A stretch of DNA of 64,000 nt from Micromonospora phaseoli (lineage in GTDB: Bacteria > Actinomycetota > Actinomycetes > Mycobacteriales > Micromonosporaceae). This document shows, piece by piece, positions 41,526 to 52,545 of this stretch. How positions within the stretch are numbered: position 1 is the first letter of the stretch; each line of letters begins with the position of its first letter. A program made the translations under genes and the position numbers. The DNA lies in NCBI RefSeq assembly GCF_900109115.1, contig NZ_FNYV01000002.1, forward strand, positions 496,001-560,000, in the 5' to 3' direction. The notes under the pieces were generated by a model. The model saw only the letters and a program-made list of their open reading frames with translations, had not been told where the DNA came from and made no database searches.

Positions 41526-42391
41526 AGCTGGCTCTCCTGGTGGGTGCCGAGGGCGGTGGCGACGGCAGCACGGTCGTCGGGGGTCTTGGCGATGGCGCCG
41601 ATGGTCCACCGGGCGTCGTCGGCGGCGAGGTCGGTCGCGCCCAGCACGGACAGCGCGGCGACCCAGTCGATGACCTCGGCCATCCCGGGCGCCTTGTCCA
41701 GCTCCAGGCCGCGCACCCCGCCGACGAATTCGGTCGCGGTACGGATCAGCGGCTCGGCCGCGCCCGGAACCGCCCGGCGGACGATCTCGGCTGCCCGGCC
41801 CGGCTGCGGGTACTCGATCCAGTGGTACAGGCAGCGACGGCGCAGCGCGTCGTGCAGCTCACGGCTGCGGTTGGAGGTGAGCACGACGACCGGCGGGGTG
41901 CTCGCGGTGTAGGTGCCGAGCTCGGGAATCGTGATGCCGGCCTCGCCGAGGAACTCCAACAGCAGCGCCTCGAACTCGTCGTCGGCGCGATCGATCTCGT
42001 CGATCAGCAGCACCGGCGGCACCGGCCCCGGATGGCGTACGGCCCGCAGGATCGGCCGTTCCTGAAGGAACTCGGCGCTGAACAGGTCGGCGTCGGTGAG
42101 TGGGGTGTGCTGCGCCTCGGCGAGCCGGATCGCGAGCAACTGCCGCTGGTAGTTCCACTCGTAGAGCGCCTCGCCGGCGGTCAGGCCCTCGTAGCACTGC
42201 AACCGGATCAGCGGCGTGTCCAGTGCCCGGGCCAGAGCCTTGGCGGCGGTGGTCTTGCCCACGCCGGGTTCGCCTTCCAGCAGCAGCGGCTTGCCGAGCT
42301 TCAGGGCCAGGAAGAGAGCCATCGCCAGACCGTCGTCGACCAGGTAGTCGACGGCGTCGAGGCGGCGCGCGAGCGCCAGCGGATCCTTCAC
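41522..42391 (-). CDS. coxD: MoxR-family AAA+ ATPase (CoxD-like)
   Basis: A 289-residue AAA+ chaperone. Walker A is LLEGEPGVGKTTAAKAL near residue 33, Walker B is VLLIDEIDRADDE near 105, and the sensor is VVVLTSNRSREL. CoxD is needed for sulfur and copper insertion into the [CuSMoO2] centre and acts with CoxE. GTG 42391 overlaps the upstream nucleotidyltransferase stop (GTGA). Confidence 0.9.
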   Translation of the reverse strand: MKDPLALARRLDAVDYLVDDGLAMALFLALKLGKPLLLEGEPGVGKTTAAKALARALDTPLIRLQCYEGLTAGEALYEWNYQRQLLAIRLAEAQHTPLTDADLFSAEFLQERPILRAVRHPGPVPPVLLIDEIDRADDEFEALLLEFLGEAGITIPELGTYTASTPPVVVLTSNRSRELHDALRRRCLYHWIEYPQPGRAAEIVRRAVPGAAEPLIRTATEFVGGVRGLELDKAPGMAEVIDWVAALSVLGATDLAADDARWTIGAIAKTPDDRAAVATALGTHQESQL

Positions 42392-42966
42392 CGCGCCTCG
42401 CCCGCGAGCAGCCGTTCGTAGTCGGCCCGGGTGTCCACGTCGATCGGCACCGGCCCGTCGACGGGCACCTCGGTCACCGGGTGGCGGCCGGAGTGCAGCA
42501 GCTTCCACACGGCCTTGTCGCCGTGCAGGTCGTGCAGGTCGGCGAAGACCTCGCGGCCCAGCCGGAACGGATGCCCCAGCCCGTCCTGGTAGCGGCAGAC
42601 CGCCAGCGCGGTCCGCGTCGAGGCGACCCGCCGCACGTCGGCCGCGCGTACACCGGGCTGGTCGCCGAGCAGCAGGACGAGCCCGTCGGCGCGTGGGTCC
42701 ACCGCCCGCACGGCGGTGCTGATCGACGACCCGCAACCGGTGCTGAAGTCCCGGTTCTCGATGACCTGGACGCCGCGCAGGTCCACCCGGTCGCGGACCG
42801 GACCGGCCGCGCCGCCCAGCGTGACGAGCAACTGGTCGAACCCGCACGAGCGGGCCACGTCCAGGGTCGCGTCGAGCAGGGTACGCCCACGGTAGGGCAG
42901 CAGCTGTTTGGCTTCCCCGAGGCGTACGGACGCCCCGGCCGCGAGCACCAGACCGGTGACGAACAC
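42388..42966 (-). CDS. Molybdenum cofactor nucleotidyltransferase (MocA/MobA-like)
   Basis: A 192-residue NTP transferase with the signature GLVLAAGASVRLGEAKQLLP at residues 4-23 and the acidic site LLLGDQPGV near 95. In a CO dehydrogenase locus it most likely makes molybdopterin cytosine dinucleotide (MocA function). GTG 42966 begins 2 nt after the XdhC-YHS stop; there is little ribosome-site sequence, so translation is probably coupled. Confidence 0.85.
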   Translation of the reverse strand: MFVTGLVLAAGASVRLGEAKQLLPYRGRTLLDATLDVARSCGFDQLLVTLGGAAGPVRDRVDLRGVQVIENRDFSTGCGSSISTAVRAVDPRADGLVLLLGDQPGVRAADVRRVASTRTALAVCRYQDGLGHPFRLGREVFADLHDLHGDKAVWKLLHSGRHPVTEVPVDGPVPIDVDTRADYERLLAGEAR

Positions 42967-42968
42967 GG

Positions 42969-43861
42969 CTAGGCCGCCGTGAAACGCGCGAGGCAACCCG
43001 GGCAGCAGAACCAGTGCTCCTGCCCGTCGACGAGGGCGTGCGGCGTCTCCGGTCCGACCAGCACGGTCATCCCGCACACCGGGTCGACGGCCGGCCGTTG
43101 CGTCGACGCGGCCGGGCCGCCCGCCGGGGCAATGTCGCCCGCCGGTGCCAGGCCGTCGACCCGGACGGCCCGGACCACCTCGGCCATGATCGACAGGGCG
43201 ATCTCCGCCGGGGTACGCGCTCCGATGTCCAACCCGGCCGGCGAATGGATCCGGGCCCGTTCGACGTCGGTCAGCTCCATCTCGTCGAGCAGGGCCGCGG
43301 CCCGCCTGCGGCTGGCGACCAGCGCGACGAAGCCCACGCCGGCCTCCAGCGCGGCCCGGATCTCGTCCTGCTCACCCTTACCGAGTCCGGCCACCACGAC
43401 GGCGGTCGCGCCCCGGTAGTCGCCGGGCGGGGCGAGGTCGAAGTCGCAGAACTCCGCCAGCCGCGCCACCGCCGCGCTGATCGGTGTGCTGCCGGCCAGC
43501 CCGAGCAGCAGCGCGGGCAGCACCGGCCGAAGGAAGATCTCGATCGCGCCACCCGAGTGGCACGGGTTGACCACCACCCGGGCACCCGGGGTGTCGGGGA
43601 AGGTGGCCGCGTCAACGGGCAGGACCCGCAGCAGCAGGGTGTTCCCGTCCCGTAGGGCGTCGAGCGCTGCCGCGCGTACCGAATTCTCCGCGCACGCCCC
43701 GCCGACGAAACCCTCGATCGACCCGTCCGGGAGGATCACCGCGGCGTCACCCGGTCGCGCCGACGTCGGCTCCTGGGCGCGGACCACCGTGGCGTGGACG
43801 AACGGCTCGCGCGCCGCGGTCAGCGCGCGAGCCCGGTCGGTGATCGTCGCCATGGCTGCCA

Positions 43862-43862
<1 letters not shown>
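42969..43862 (-). CDS. XdhC/CoxI-family maturation protein with C-terminal YHS domain
   Basis: A 297-residue protein. The XdhC N-terminal domain (about 1-95) has FVGGACAENSVRAAAL; an XdhC-type C-terminal Rossmann domain ends with HSPAGLDIGARTPAEIAL. Residues about 258-297 are a YHS metal-binding domain (DPVCGMTVLVGPETPHALV, FCCPGCLARF). XdhC proteins handle sulfuration and delivery of the Mo cofactor; the YHS addition suggests a metal (possibly copper) role, which is inference. Start ATG 43862 shares a base with the coxL stop (TGATG). Confidence 0.87.
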
Positions 43863-46248
<2,386 letters not shown>

Positions 46249-46252
<4 letters not shown>

Positions 46253-46797
46253 GCGGGGCTCCCGGCAGGCTGGCCGGCGTTGTCGATCTCGCCGACTGCG
46301 GGTGATTCCGTGGTCTCGGTGAGCTGTGCGGCGGCGTTCGCCTCGTGCACGGCCGCCCAGCGGACCGAGCGGACGATGGTCGCGTAGCCGGTGCAGCGGC
46401 AGATCTGGCCCGAGATCGCCTCGCGGATCTCCGCCTCGCTCGGATCCGGATTCCGGTCGAGCAGCGCCCGGGCGGTCATCATCATCCCCGGTGTGCAGAA
46501 GCCGCACTGCAGGCCGTGGCACTGCATGAAGCCCTGCTGGACCGGGTCGAGTTCGGCACCCTTCGCCAGGCCCTCGACCGTACGCACCTGGTGGCCGCCG
46601 GCCATCGCGGCCAGCACCGTGCAGGACTTCACCGGCTCGCCGTCCAGCCAGACCACGCACGTGCCGCAGTTGCTGGTGTCGCAGCCCCAGTGCGTGCCGG
46701 TCAGGCCCAGCGTGTCCCGCAGGAAGTGCACCAGCAGCAGCCGGCCCTCGATCTCCCGGGTGACCTCGACGTCGTTGACGGTCATCGTGACCCGCAT
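46249..46797 (-). CDS. coxS: Aerobic CO dehydrogenase, small iron-sulfur subunit
   Basis: A 182-residue subunit with two [2Fe-2S] clusters: the plant-ferredoxin type set CDTSNCGTC...C near residues 42-62 and the helical set CGFC...CRC near 101-138 ([20 protein letters not shown]). It passes electrons from the Mo-Cu site to FAD on CoxM. About 25 extra residues rich in Thr/Glu extend the C-terminus. ATG 46797 follows GGAG of the coxM end. Confidence 0.96.
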
Positions 46798-46799
46798 GC

Positions 46800-47672
46800 T
46801 CAGCTCCTCGCCCGCTCGGCGGCCCGACGCAGGGCCCGCTTGGTCAGCTCGGCGGCCAGATGCCGCTTGTAGTCCGCGCTGCCGCGCTGGTCGGTCACCG
46901 GGTCGCAGCTGGCCGCCGCGACCGCCCCGGCCCGCTCGAACAGACTCTCGGTGGGCTCCTGCCCGCGCAGCGCCGCCGAGACCTCGGGCATGCCCGTGGT
47001 GTTCGGGCCGACCGCGGCGAGCCCGACCCGGGCGTCGGAGATCACGCCGCCGTCGAGCCAGACCGCCGCGCCGGCCGAGACCACGGCCCAGTCGCCGGCC
47101 CGCCGCTCGACCTTCTCGTACGCGCTGCCGCCGCCCGGCCGCACCGGCAGCCGGACCTCGACGAGCATCTCCGCGTCGCCGACCGCCGTCTCGTACGGCC
47201 CGACGTGGAACTCCTCCATCGACACGACCCGTTCGGTGCCGCCCGGCCCACGGATGACGCAGCTCGCGTCCAACGTGGTGCAGACGGCGGACAGGTCCTC
47301 GGACGGATCCGCCTGGCAGAGCGAGCCACCCAACGTGCCCCGGTTGCGCACGACCGGGTCGGCGATCACCCGCTCCGCCTCGGCGAAGATCGGGAACGCG
47401 GTGGCCAGTTCGGCCGACTCGAGCAGTTCGCGGTGCCGGGTGAGGGCGCCGATCCGTATCTCGTCGCGTCCGGGCCGGATGTAGCCGAGGTCCGCGTGCA
47501 GATCGTTGATGTCGATCAGGTAGTCGAAGTTGGCCAGGCGAAGCTTCATCATCGGCAGCAGACTGTGCCCGCCGGCGATCAGTCGCGCCGTGCTGCCCAG
47601 CCGCTCCAGCAGGCCGATGGCGTGGTCCACACTGGTGGCTCGCTCGTATTCGAACGGTGCCGGAACTTGCAT
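46800..47672 (-). CDS. coxM: Aerobic CO dehydrogenase, medium FAD subunit
   Basis: A 290-residue FAD-binding subunit. The two flavin motifs [15 protein letters not shown] (near residue 32) and [14 protein letters not shown] (near 110) are those of CoxM. It delivers electrons to the respiratory quinone pool. Start ATG 47672 with GGAGG. The gene order M-S-L is the standard one for form I loci. Confidence 0.95.
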   Translation of the reverse strand: MQVPAPFEYERATSVDHAIGLLERLGSTARLIAGGHSLLPMMKLRLANFDYLIDINDLHADLGYIRPGRDEIRIGALTRHRELLESAELATAFPIFAEAERVIADPVVRNRGTLGGSLCQADPSEDLSAVCTTLDASCVIRGPGGTERVVSMEEFHVGPYETAVGDAEMLVEVRLPVRPGGGSAYEKVERRAGDWAVVSAGAAVWLDGGVISDARVGLAAVGPNTTGMPEVSAALRGQEPTESLFERAGAVAAASCDPVTDQRGSADYKRHLAAELTKRALRRAAERARS

Positions 47673-47721
47673 CTCGCACCTCCGCAGTCCCCGGCAGAAT
47701 CTGGTCGCGGCGGGTGCCGAA

Positions 47722-47761
47722 GTCAACGCCGACCTAAGCATTTGCTTAGGTCGGCGTTGAC
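47722..47761. promoter_or_regulatory. 40-bp perfect palindrome between coxM and divergent XdhC gene
   Basis: Arms of 19 bp (47722-47740 and 47743-47761) pair without mismatch around TT. Each outer end carries TTGAC, giving mirror-image -35 boxes: on the minus strand TTGACT is 17 bp from CAGATT. Most likely the operator and shared promoter core of the cox regulon. Confidence 0.7.
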
Positions 47762-47792
47762 GGTGCCGCCGCCCGCCACGGATCGTGCTGCC

Positions 47793-48866
47793 ATGCGGGA
47801 GATCGTCGACGGACTGCGGGCCTGGCGTGCCGCCGGCGTCTCGTTCGCCGTGGCGACCGTCGTACGGACCTGGCGGTCCGCACCCCGACAGCCGGGCGCG
47901 ACCATGGCGGTCTCGGCCGACGGCGAGGTCCTGGGCAGCGTCTCGGGCGGATGTGTCGAGGGTGCCGTCTACGAGCTCTGCCTGGACTCGATCGCGACCG
48001 GCAAGGCTCGCACGGAGATCTACGGCGTCAGCGACGACGACGCGTTCGGTGTCGGTCTGACCTGCGGCGGCACGGTGGAGATCCTGGTCCAACCGGATTG
48101 CGGGTTGACCGAGTTCGACGAGGTGCTCGCCGCGATCGCCGGCCGCCAGCCGGTCGCCACCGCCTCGGCCGGGGACGGGCAGTTGGTCGTCTGGCCCGAC
48201 CGGGTGGCCGGCAGTCTCGGCGATCCCGACCTGGACCGCGCGGCGGCGCGGCAGGCGGCCGGGATGCTCGCGCTCGGCTCGACCGGCACCATCCACCTCG
48301 GTACGCACGGCCAGCAGCGGCTCGACGAGGTGTCCGTCTTCGTCCAGTCGTACGTGCCCCCGCCGCGGATGATCGTTTTCGGGGCGATCGACTACGCCGC
48401 GGCGGTGGCCCGGATCGGTCGGTTCCTCGGTCACCACGTCACGGTCTGCGACGCCCGCCCGGTCTTCGCCACCCGTAAGCGCTTCCCGGACGTGGACGAA
48501 CTCGTCGTCCAGTGGCCCCACCGGTACCTCGAGTCGACGGCTGTCGACGAGCGCACGGTGCTGTGCGTGCTGACCCACGACCCGAAGTTCGACGTGCCGC
48601 TGCTGGAGGTCGCCCTGCGCACGCCGGCGCGCTACATCGGCGCGATGGGCAGCCGACGCACCCACTCCGACCGGCTGCGTCGGCTGCGCGAGGCGGGTGT
48701 GGACGAGGCGGCACTGTCCCGGCTCCGCTCACCCATCGGACTGGACCTCGGGGCACGGACGCCGGAGGAGACCGCGGTGGCGATCGCCGCCGAGATCATC
48801 TCCACCGCCTGGGACGGCTCGGGCCGCCCTCTCACCCACCTGAACAGCCCGATCCACCGTCCCTGA
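47793..48866 (+). CDS. XdhC-family Mo-cofactor maturation protein
   Basis: A 357-residue full-length XdhC/CoxF-type protein. N-terminal SVSGGCVEGAVYE and LTCGGTVEILVQ; C-terminal Rossmann MIVFGAIDYAAAVARIG and the signature YIGAMGSRRTHSDR, PIGLDLGARTPEE. It is thought to sulfurate and hand over the Mo cofactor to molybdenum hydroxylases. It is divergent from coxMSL and shares the palindromic promoter, so joint control is likely. With a predicted +1 close to the ATG, the mRNA may be leaderless; no ribosome site is seen. Confidence 0.9.
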   Translation: MREIVDGLRAWRAAGVSFAVATVVRTWRSAPRQPGATMAVSADGEVLGSVSGGCVEGAVYELCLDSIATGKARTEIYGVSDDDAFGVGLTCGGTVEILVQPDCGLTEFDEVLAAIAGRQPVATASAGDGQLVVWPDRVAGSLGDPDLDRAAARQAAGMLALGSTGTIHLGTHGQQRLDEVSVFVQSYVPPPRMIVFGAIDYAAAVARIGRFLGHHVTVCDARPVFATRKRFPDVDELVVQWPHRYLESTAVDERTVLCVLTHDPKFDVPLLEVALRTPARYIGAMGSRRTHSDRLRRLREAGVDEAALSRLRSPIGLDLGARTPEETAVAIAAEIISTAWDGSGRPLTHLNSPIHRP

Positions 48867-48881
48867 CCGCCACTCCCACCG

Positions 48882-48945
48882 CGTCGATCTGGGGCATTTC
48901 GTCGCTGCCAAGGATCGACTAGTGACGATCACCCCTGGTGCGACG
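48882..48945. repeat. Dispersed palindromic repeat, decayed copy 2
   Basis: Shares with 34686-34755 the order GTCGATCT-GGG-TCGTCGCTGC-GATCGACTAG-GACGAT-CCC. The two arms are imperfect here. It lies at a convergent gene junction, and its right arm supplies the last codons and TGA of the methyltransferase gene. Confidence 0.65.
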
Positions 48946-49768
48946 TGGCGGGCATCGCGACCGTGATCCTGATGGTCGTCCTCAGGCAGAGGCCGCCGTC
49001 GGGGGTGCGGGCACCGTCGAGCGCCCGCGCGGCGTCGGCCGTGGCGGCGTCCAGCCGCTCGGCCGGCACGCGCCCCAGCAGCGCCCGACCGGCGTGCGAC
49101 CACATCCATTCCGTCCAGTGACCGACGTCGCGGAACCGGCTCTCGATCCGGTGCTTGCCGATCTCGGTCACGGTGAGCCCCGCTGCGGCCATCGTCGCGC
49201 CGATCCTCGTCTCGTCGGCGAACGGGTCGTCCGGGGGAGCCGGTCGTGCCTGGTCGGCCGGCAGATGCGCCGCCAGTGCGGCCATGGCGGCGTCGAACGC
49301 CGGATCCTGGGCCGCGAAGGTGCTGACCGCCAGGCGGCCGGCGGGTCGCAGCAGTCGCGCGTAGGACCGCAGCGCCTGCTGCGGATCGGGCAGCAGGAAG
49401 ACGACCAGGCCGGCCAGGACTGCGTCGAAGCTGCGGGGCGGGAAATCGGGCCGCTGGGCGTCGTCGACCAGCACGTCGACCTGGGTCAGGCCCGCCCGGG
49501 CGGCGTCCTCGGCAGTGAGGGTGACCATGGCGGGAGCGAGGTCGGTGCCCGTCACGTGCCCGGTCGGTCCCGTCGCCTCGGCCGCCGGGAAGAGGACCGC
49601 ACCCCGGCCGCAGCCGACGTCGAGGACCCGGTCACCCGGCCGGATGTCGGCACGCCGGACAAGTTCGGCACCGAGCGGGCCGAAGAAGGACACTCCCGTG
49701 CGGTCGTAGGTCGGGGCCGCCCGCTCGAACAACTCGGCGGCCGAGCCCGGCGGAGCAGAGTTCGTCAT
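48929..49768 (-). CDS. SAM-dependent methyltransferase (UbiE/Methyltransf_25 type)
   Basis: A 279-residue methyltransferase with SAM motif I VLDVGCGRGAVLFPA near residue 50, the acidic residue in VTGTDLAPAM, and motif SFDAVLAGLVVFLLPDP. ATG 49768 is preceded by GGAGGGG. Its final codons (MPATSHQG) and stop lie in the dispersed repeat, so the C-terminus was probably reset by that insertion. No pathway partner is adjacent; substrate unknown. Confidence 0.88.
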   Translation of the reverse strand: MTNSAPPGSAAELFERAAPTYDRTGVSFFGPLGAELVRRADIRPGDRVLDVGCGRGAVLFPAAEATGPTGHVTGTDLAPAMVTLTAEDAARAGLTQVDVLVDDAQRPDFPPRSFDAVLAGLVVFLLPDPQQALRSYARLLRPAGRLAVSTFAAQDPAFDAAMAALAAHLPADQARPAPPDDPFADETRIGATMAAAGLTVTEIGKHRIESRFRDVGHWTEWMWSHAGRALLGRVPAERLDAATADAARALDGARTPDGGLCLRTTIRITVAMPATSHQG

Positions 49769-49900
49769 CGATTTTCCCCTCCTCGTCGTGGTGCCGGCCG
49801 GAGCGGGTCGCGGTTCGGGTGACGGGTCGGCCGTCTGGCCGCAACCCCCCGGTGGATATGAAAACCCTAACCGAAAGGCTGGACTTCCGCTCCCCGAAAG

Positions 49901-49933
49901 GTGGGGCGGACCGCCGATGGCGGCCCGCCCCAC
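49901..49933 (-). terminator. Terminator after HNH nuclease gene
   Basis: Near-perfect stem: GTGGGGCGG-a-CCGCC, loop GAT, GGCGG-c-CCGCCCCAC. It starts 43 nt after the stop at 49976 on the minus strand and could work in both directions. Confidence 0.75.
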
Positions 49934-49975
49934 ACCGCAGCTACCAGCCGGAGTACCCGGCGAGAAGAGTGCCCG

Positions 49976-50608
49976 TCAGCAGGTGTTCAGCATGCTGCTG
50001 AGCGCCGACTTCTCCGCACTCTGCACGGAGAGGCCGTAGTACCACTTCACCTGGATCCAGGCCCGCGCGTAGGTGCAGTGGAACGCGGCACGCGGTGGCT
50101 TCCAGGCAGCCGGGTCCTTGTCGCCCTTGGACGAGTTGACGCTGCCGGTGACCGCCCACAGCTCAGGGCCGCCGAGGTCGTTGGCGTAGGTCTGACGCCG
50201 TGCGGTGGTCCAGGACCACGCTCCGGACCGCCACGCCTCGGCCAGCGGCACCACGTGATCGATGGAGATCTCGGCCGGGTTCGTGCGGGTCACCCCGTCG
50301 TACGGGCTGTACCAGGATCCGGAGGTCGGGTAACAGCTCGAGTCGACGGCGACGTTGCTGCCGTCGCGCTTGAGTACCTGCTCCCGGGTGTTGCAGGTGC
50401 CGGTGATGGTGATCCAGTGCGGGAACAGGTCGCGGTTGTAGCTGGACTGGTGGGACTCGGCCGCGACGGTGAGCGAGTTCAGCCGGCTCACCGCCGTGCT
50501 GTGCGAGGGGATGTTGGGCGGGGTGGCCTGGGCCGGCGGTGGGGCCAGCATGACGGACAGGACGACGGCGGCCACCGAGGCGAGGGCGGCCTTGCGTACG
50601 CGAGCCAC
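49976..50608 (-). CDS. Secreted HNH-family nuclease (DUF1524-like)
   Basis: A 210-residue secreted protein. The signal peptide runs MARVRKAALASVAAVVLSVM and ends at AQA near residue 30. The catalytic HNH core is ISIDHVVPLAEAWRSG near 120, followed by LWAVTGSVNSSKGDKDPAAW typical of this group. Cysteine pairs suit an extracellular enzyme. GTG 50608 has GGAG 8 nt upstream; an upstream extension lacks a signal peptide start. Likely a secreted DNase for nutrient use or competition. Confidence 0.88.
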   Translation of the reverse strand: MARVRKAALASVAAVVLSVMLAPPPAQATPPNIPSHSTAVSRLNSLTVAAESHQSSYNRDLFPHWITITGTCNTREQVLKRDGSNVAVDSSCYPTSGSWYSPYDGVTRTNPAEISIDHVVPLAEAWRSGAWSWTTARRQTYANDLGGPELWAVTGSVNSSKGDKDPAAWKPPRAAFHCTYARAWIQVKWYYGLSVQSAEKSALSSMLNTC

Positions 50609-50756
50609 TGGGCGACTCCTGACTGTCTCCTGCCACGGCGGGTGGGGGATCCCGACTGGGGGCATGACAGGGACGACCTGAATTGTCACAGACATCGCGA
50701 TCAATTGATCCCTGTCCAGCGAACGTCGCCGTGAACGCCGTGTGAAGACACTCGAC

Positions 50757-51764
50757 TCAGACGGTGATGGCGACCTTGGCACGGGCGTGCTCGCCCTCCA
50801 GGTACCGGATCGCCTCGGGTACCTCGACGAGCGGGTAGGTGCGGTCGATGACCGGGGTCACCCGAGCGGATTCGGCTAGTTCACGCAGCCCCGCCAGCAG
50901 TTCGCGGCTCGGCGGGGTGCCGAGCACGACGATCCGCTCGCGGACGAAACGGGCCACCGCCTGCGCGGAGATGATCAGGCCCATCGGCCCGACGATCCCG
51001 GGACGGCCCCGGAACGTCCCCCCACCGGAGAGCACCAACGTCCCGCCGGGCGCCAACGCCCGCCGCAGTTCGCCGAGCCGGCGATTGCCCACCAGGTCGA
51101 ACAGCACGTCGTAACGCCGGCCGAGGCGGGTGAAATCCTCCGTGGTGTAGTCCACGACGACGTCGGCGCCCAGGGAGCGCACCAGGTCCACGTTCCTGGT
51201 GCTGCACACCGCCGTCACCTCGGCCCCCGACGCCTTGCCGATCTGGACGGCGAACGTACCCACACCGCCCGAGGCACCGTTGATCAGGACGTGCTGGCCG
51301 GCCCGCAGGCGTCCCACGTCACGCAGGCCCATCAGGGCGGTGCTGCCGGCCAGCGGCATCGTGGCCGCCTGCGCGAAACTGAGGTTGGCCGGCTTGAACT
51401 CGATCTCGTCGGCGGCGGCGCAGACGTACTCGGCGAACGCCCCGTGGGCGTCGCCCAGGTCGCCGTACACCTCGTCGCCGGGGCGGAACCGGTCCACATC
51501 GGAGCCGACCGCTTCGACCCGCCCGGCGAAGTCGGTTCCGCGTATCCGCTGCCTGGGTCCGCGCGGGCCGAACACCGTGGGCAGGGCCAGTCGCGCGAGG
51601 TACGGGTCACCCCGCAACACGTGCCAGTCCCGCGCGTTGACCGAGGCCGCGTGCACCCGCACCAGCACCTGGTGCCGGGCCGGCACCGGCCGGTCGACCT
51701 CTTCGAGTCGCAACACGTCCGGTGCGCCGTACGTCTGCTGAACGATCGCCTTCATGTCGGCCAT
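50757..51764 (-). CDS. NAD(P)-dependent MDR oxidoreductase (quinone oxidoreductase-like)
   Basis: A 335-residue zinc-free medium-chain dehydrogenase/reductase. Fold marks: RGTDFAGRVEAVG near residue 75, GDEVYGDLGDAHGAFAEYV, nucleotide motif LINGASGGVGTFAVQIGK near 150 and ADVVVDYTTEDFT. Start ATG 51764 (MADMKAIVQQ) has GGAAG upstream; ATG 51755 is possible. Downstream of the response regulator on the same strand after about 100 bp; a motif shared with the sensor-kinase/DUF2306 promoter region lies in that gap. Confidence 0.9.
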   Translation of the reverse strand: MADMKAIVQQTYGAPDVLRLEEVDRPVPARHQVLVRVHAASVNARDWHVLRGDPYLARLALPTVFGPRGPRQRIRGTDFAGRVEAVGSDVDRFRPGDEVYGDLGDAHGAFAEYVCAAADEIEFKPANLSFAQAATMPLAGSTALMGLRDVGRLRAGQHVLINGASGGVGTFAVQIGKASGAEVTAVCSTRNVDLVRSLGADVVVDYTTEDFTRLGRRYDVLFDLVGNRRLGELRRALAPGGTLVLSGGGTFRGRPGIVGPMGLIISAQAVARFVRERIVVLGTPPSRELLAGLRELAESARVTPVIDRTYPLVEVPEAIRYLEGEHARAKVAITV

Positions 51765-51862
51765 CTTGGCGCTTCCGGTCGATGCCGGTCGTCGGCGTAC
51801 GGGCCGCAACCGCACCGGTCCGCGGCACGAGTCGCGTCGGCCGAAAGTACGGTGGCCGGTGA

Positions 51863-52537
51863 CTACCTCGGCCGTCCGAGTCCCCTGCGGACGCGATCGG
51901 TCTCGTACGCCCACATCGCGATCTCCACCCGGTTCCGGACGCCGATCTTGCCCATCAGGCTGGCGACGTGGGTCTTCACGGTGCTGAGGCTGATGTACAG
52001 CTCGTCGGCGATCTCGGTGTTGGTACGCCCCCGCGCGACGGCGACGAGCACCTCCTCCTCCCGGTCGGTGAGCGCGTCGACCGGCTGCCTCGGCGGTGCG
52101 GCCGGGCCCGCGTCGGCGAACGCCCTGAGCAGCCGGGTGGTGACGCTCGGCGCGATCAGCGCGTCACCCGCGGCGGCGGCCCGCACGGCCTGGGTGAGCA
52201 GGGCGGTGCCGGCGTCCTTGAGCAGGAACCCGCGCGCTCCCGCGCGGAGTGCCGCGTAGACGTACTCGTCGAGGTCGAACGTGGTGATGACGACGACGGC
52301 GAGGGGTTCGGCGACGGCGGGACCGGCGAGCCGACGGGTTGCCTCGATGCCGTCCACGCCGGGCATCCGGATGTCGAGCAGACACACGTCCGGGCGCAGG
52401 CGCTGGGCCAACTCGACGGCCCGCCGGCCGTCGGCGGCCTCCCCCACGACCTCGATGTCGGGCTGGGCGTCGAGGATCATCGTCAAACCGGTACGCACGA
52501 TCTCCTGGTCGTCGGCGACGACCACGCGGATGGCCAT
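51863..52537 (-). CDS. NarL/LuxR-type response regulator
   Basis: A 224-residue two-component regulator. Receiver: acidic pair in VVVADDQE, phosphoacceptor Asp in VCLLDIRMPG near residue 54, VITTFD and LLKDAG. DNA-binding LuxR helix-turn-helix: LTDREEEVLVAVARGRTNTE and LSTVKTHVASLMGKIG near 160-205. ATG 52537 is 8 bp after the stop of its cognate sensor kinase. Confidence 0.95.
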   Translation of the reverse strand: MAIRVVVADDQEIVRTGLTMILDAQPDIEVVGEAADGRRAVELAQRLRPDVCLLDIRMPGVDGIEATRRLAGPAVAEPLAVVVITTFDLDEYVYAALRAGARGFLLKDAGTALLTQAVRAAAAGDALIAPSVTTRLLRAFADAGPAAPPRQPVDALTDREEEVLVAVARGRTNTEIADELYISLSTVKTHVASLMGKIGVRNRVEIAMWAYETDRVRRGLGRPR

Positions 52538-52545
52538 ACCCGCGA

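Noticed and set aside
47730..47753. CCTAAG...CTTAGG core of the cox palindrome as an iron box
   Set aside because: The half sites point outward relative to the TTAGG...CCTAA consensus, so it is not a DtxR/IdeR site.
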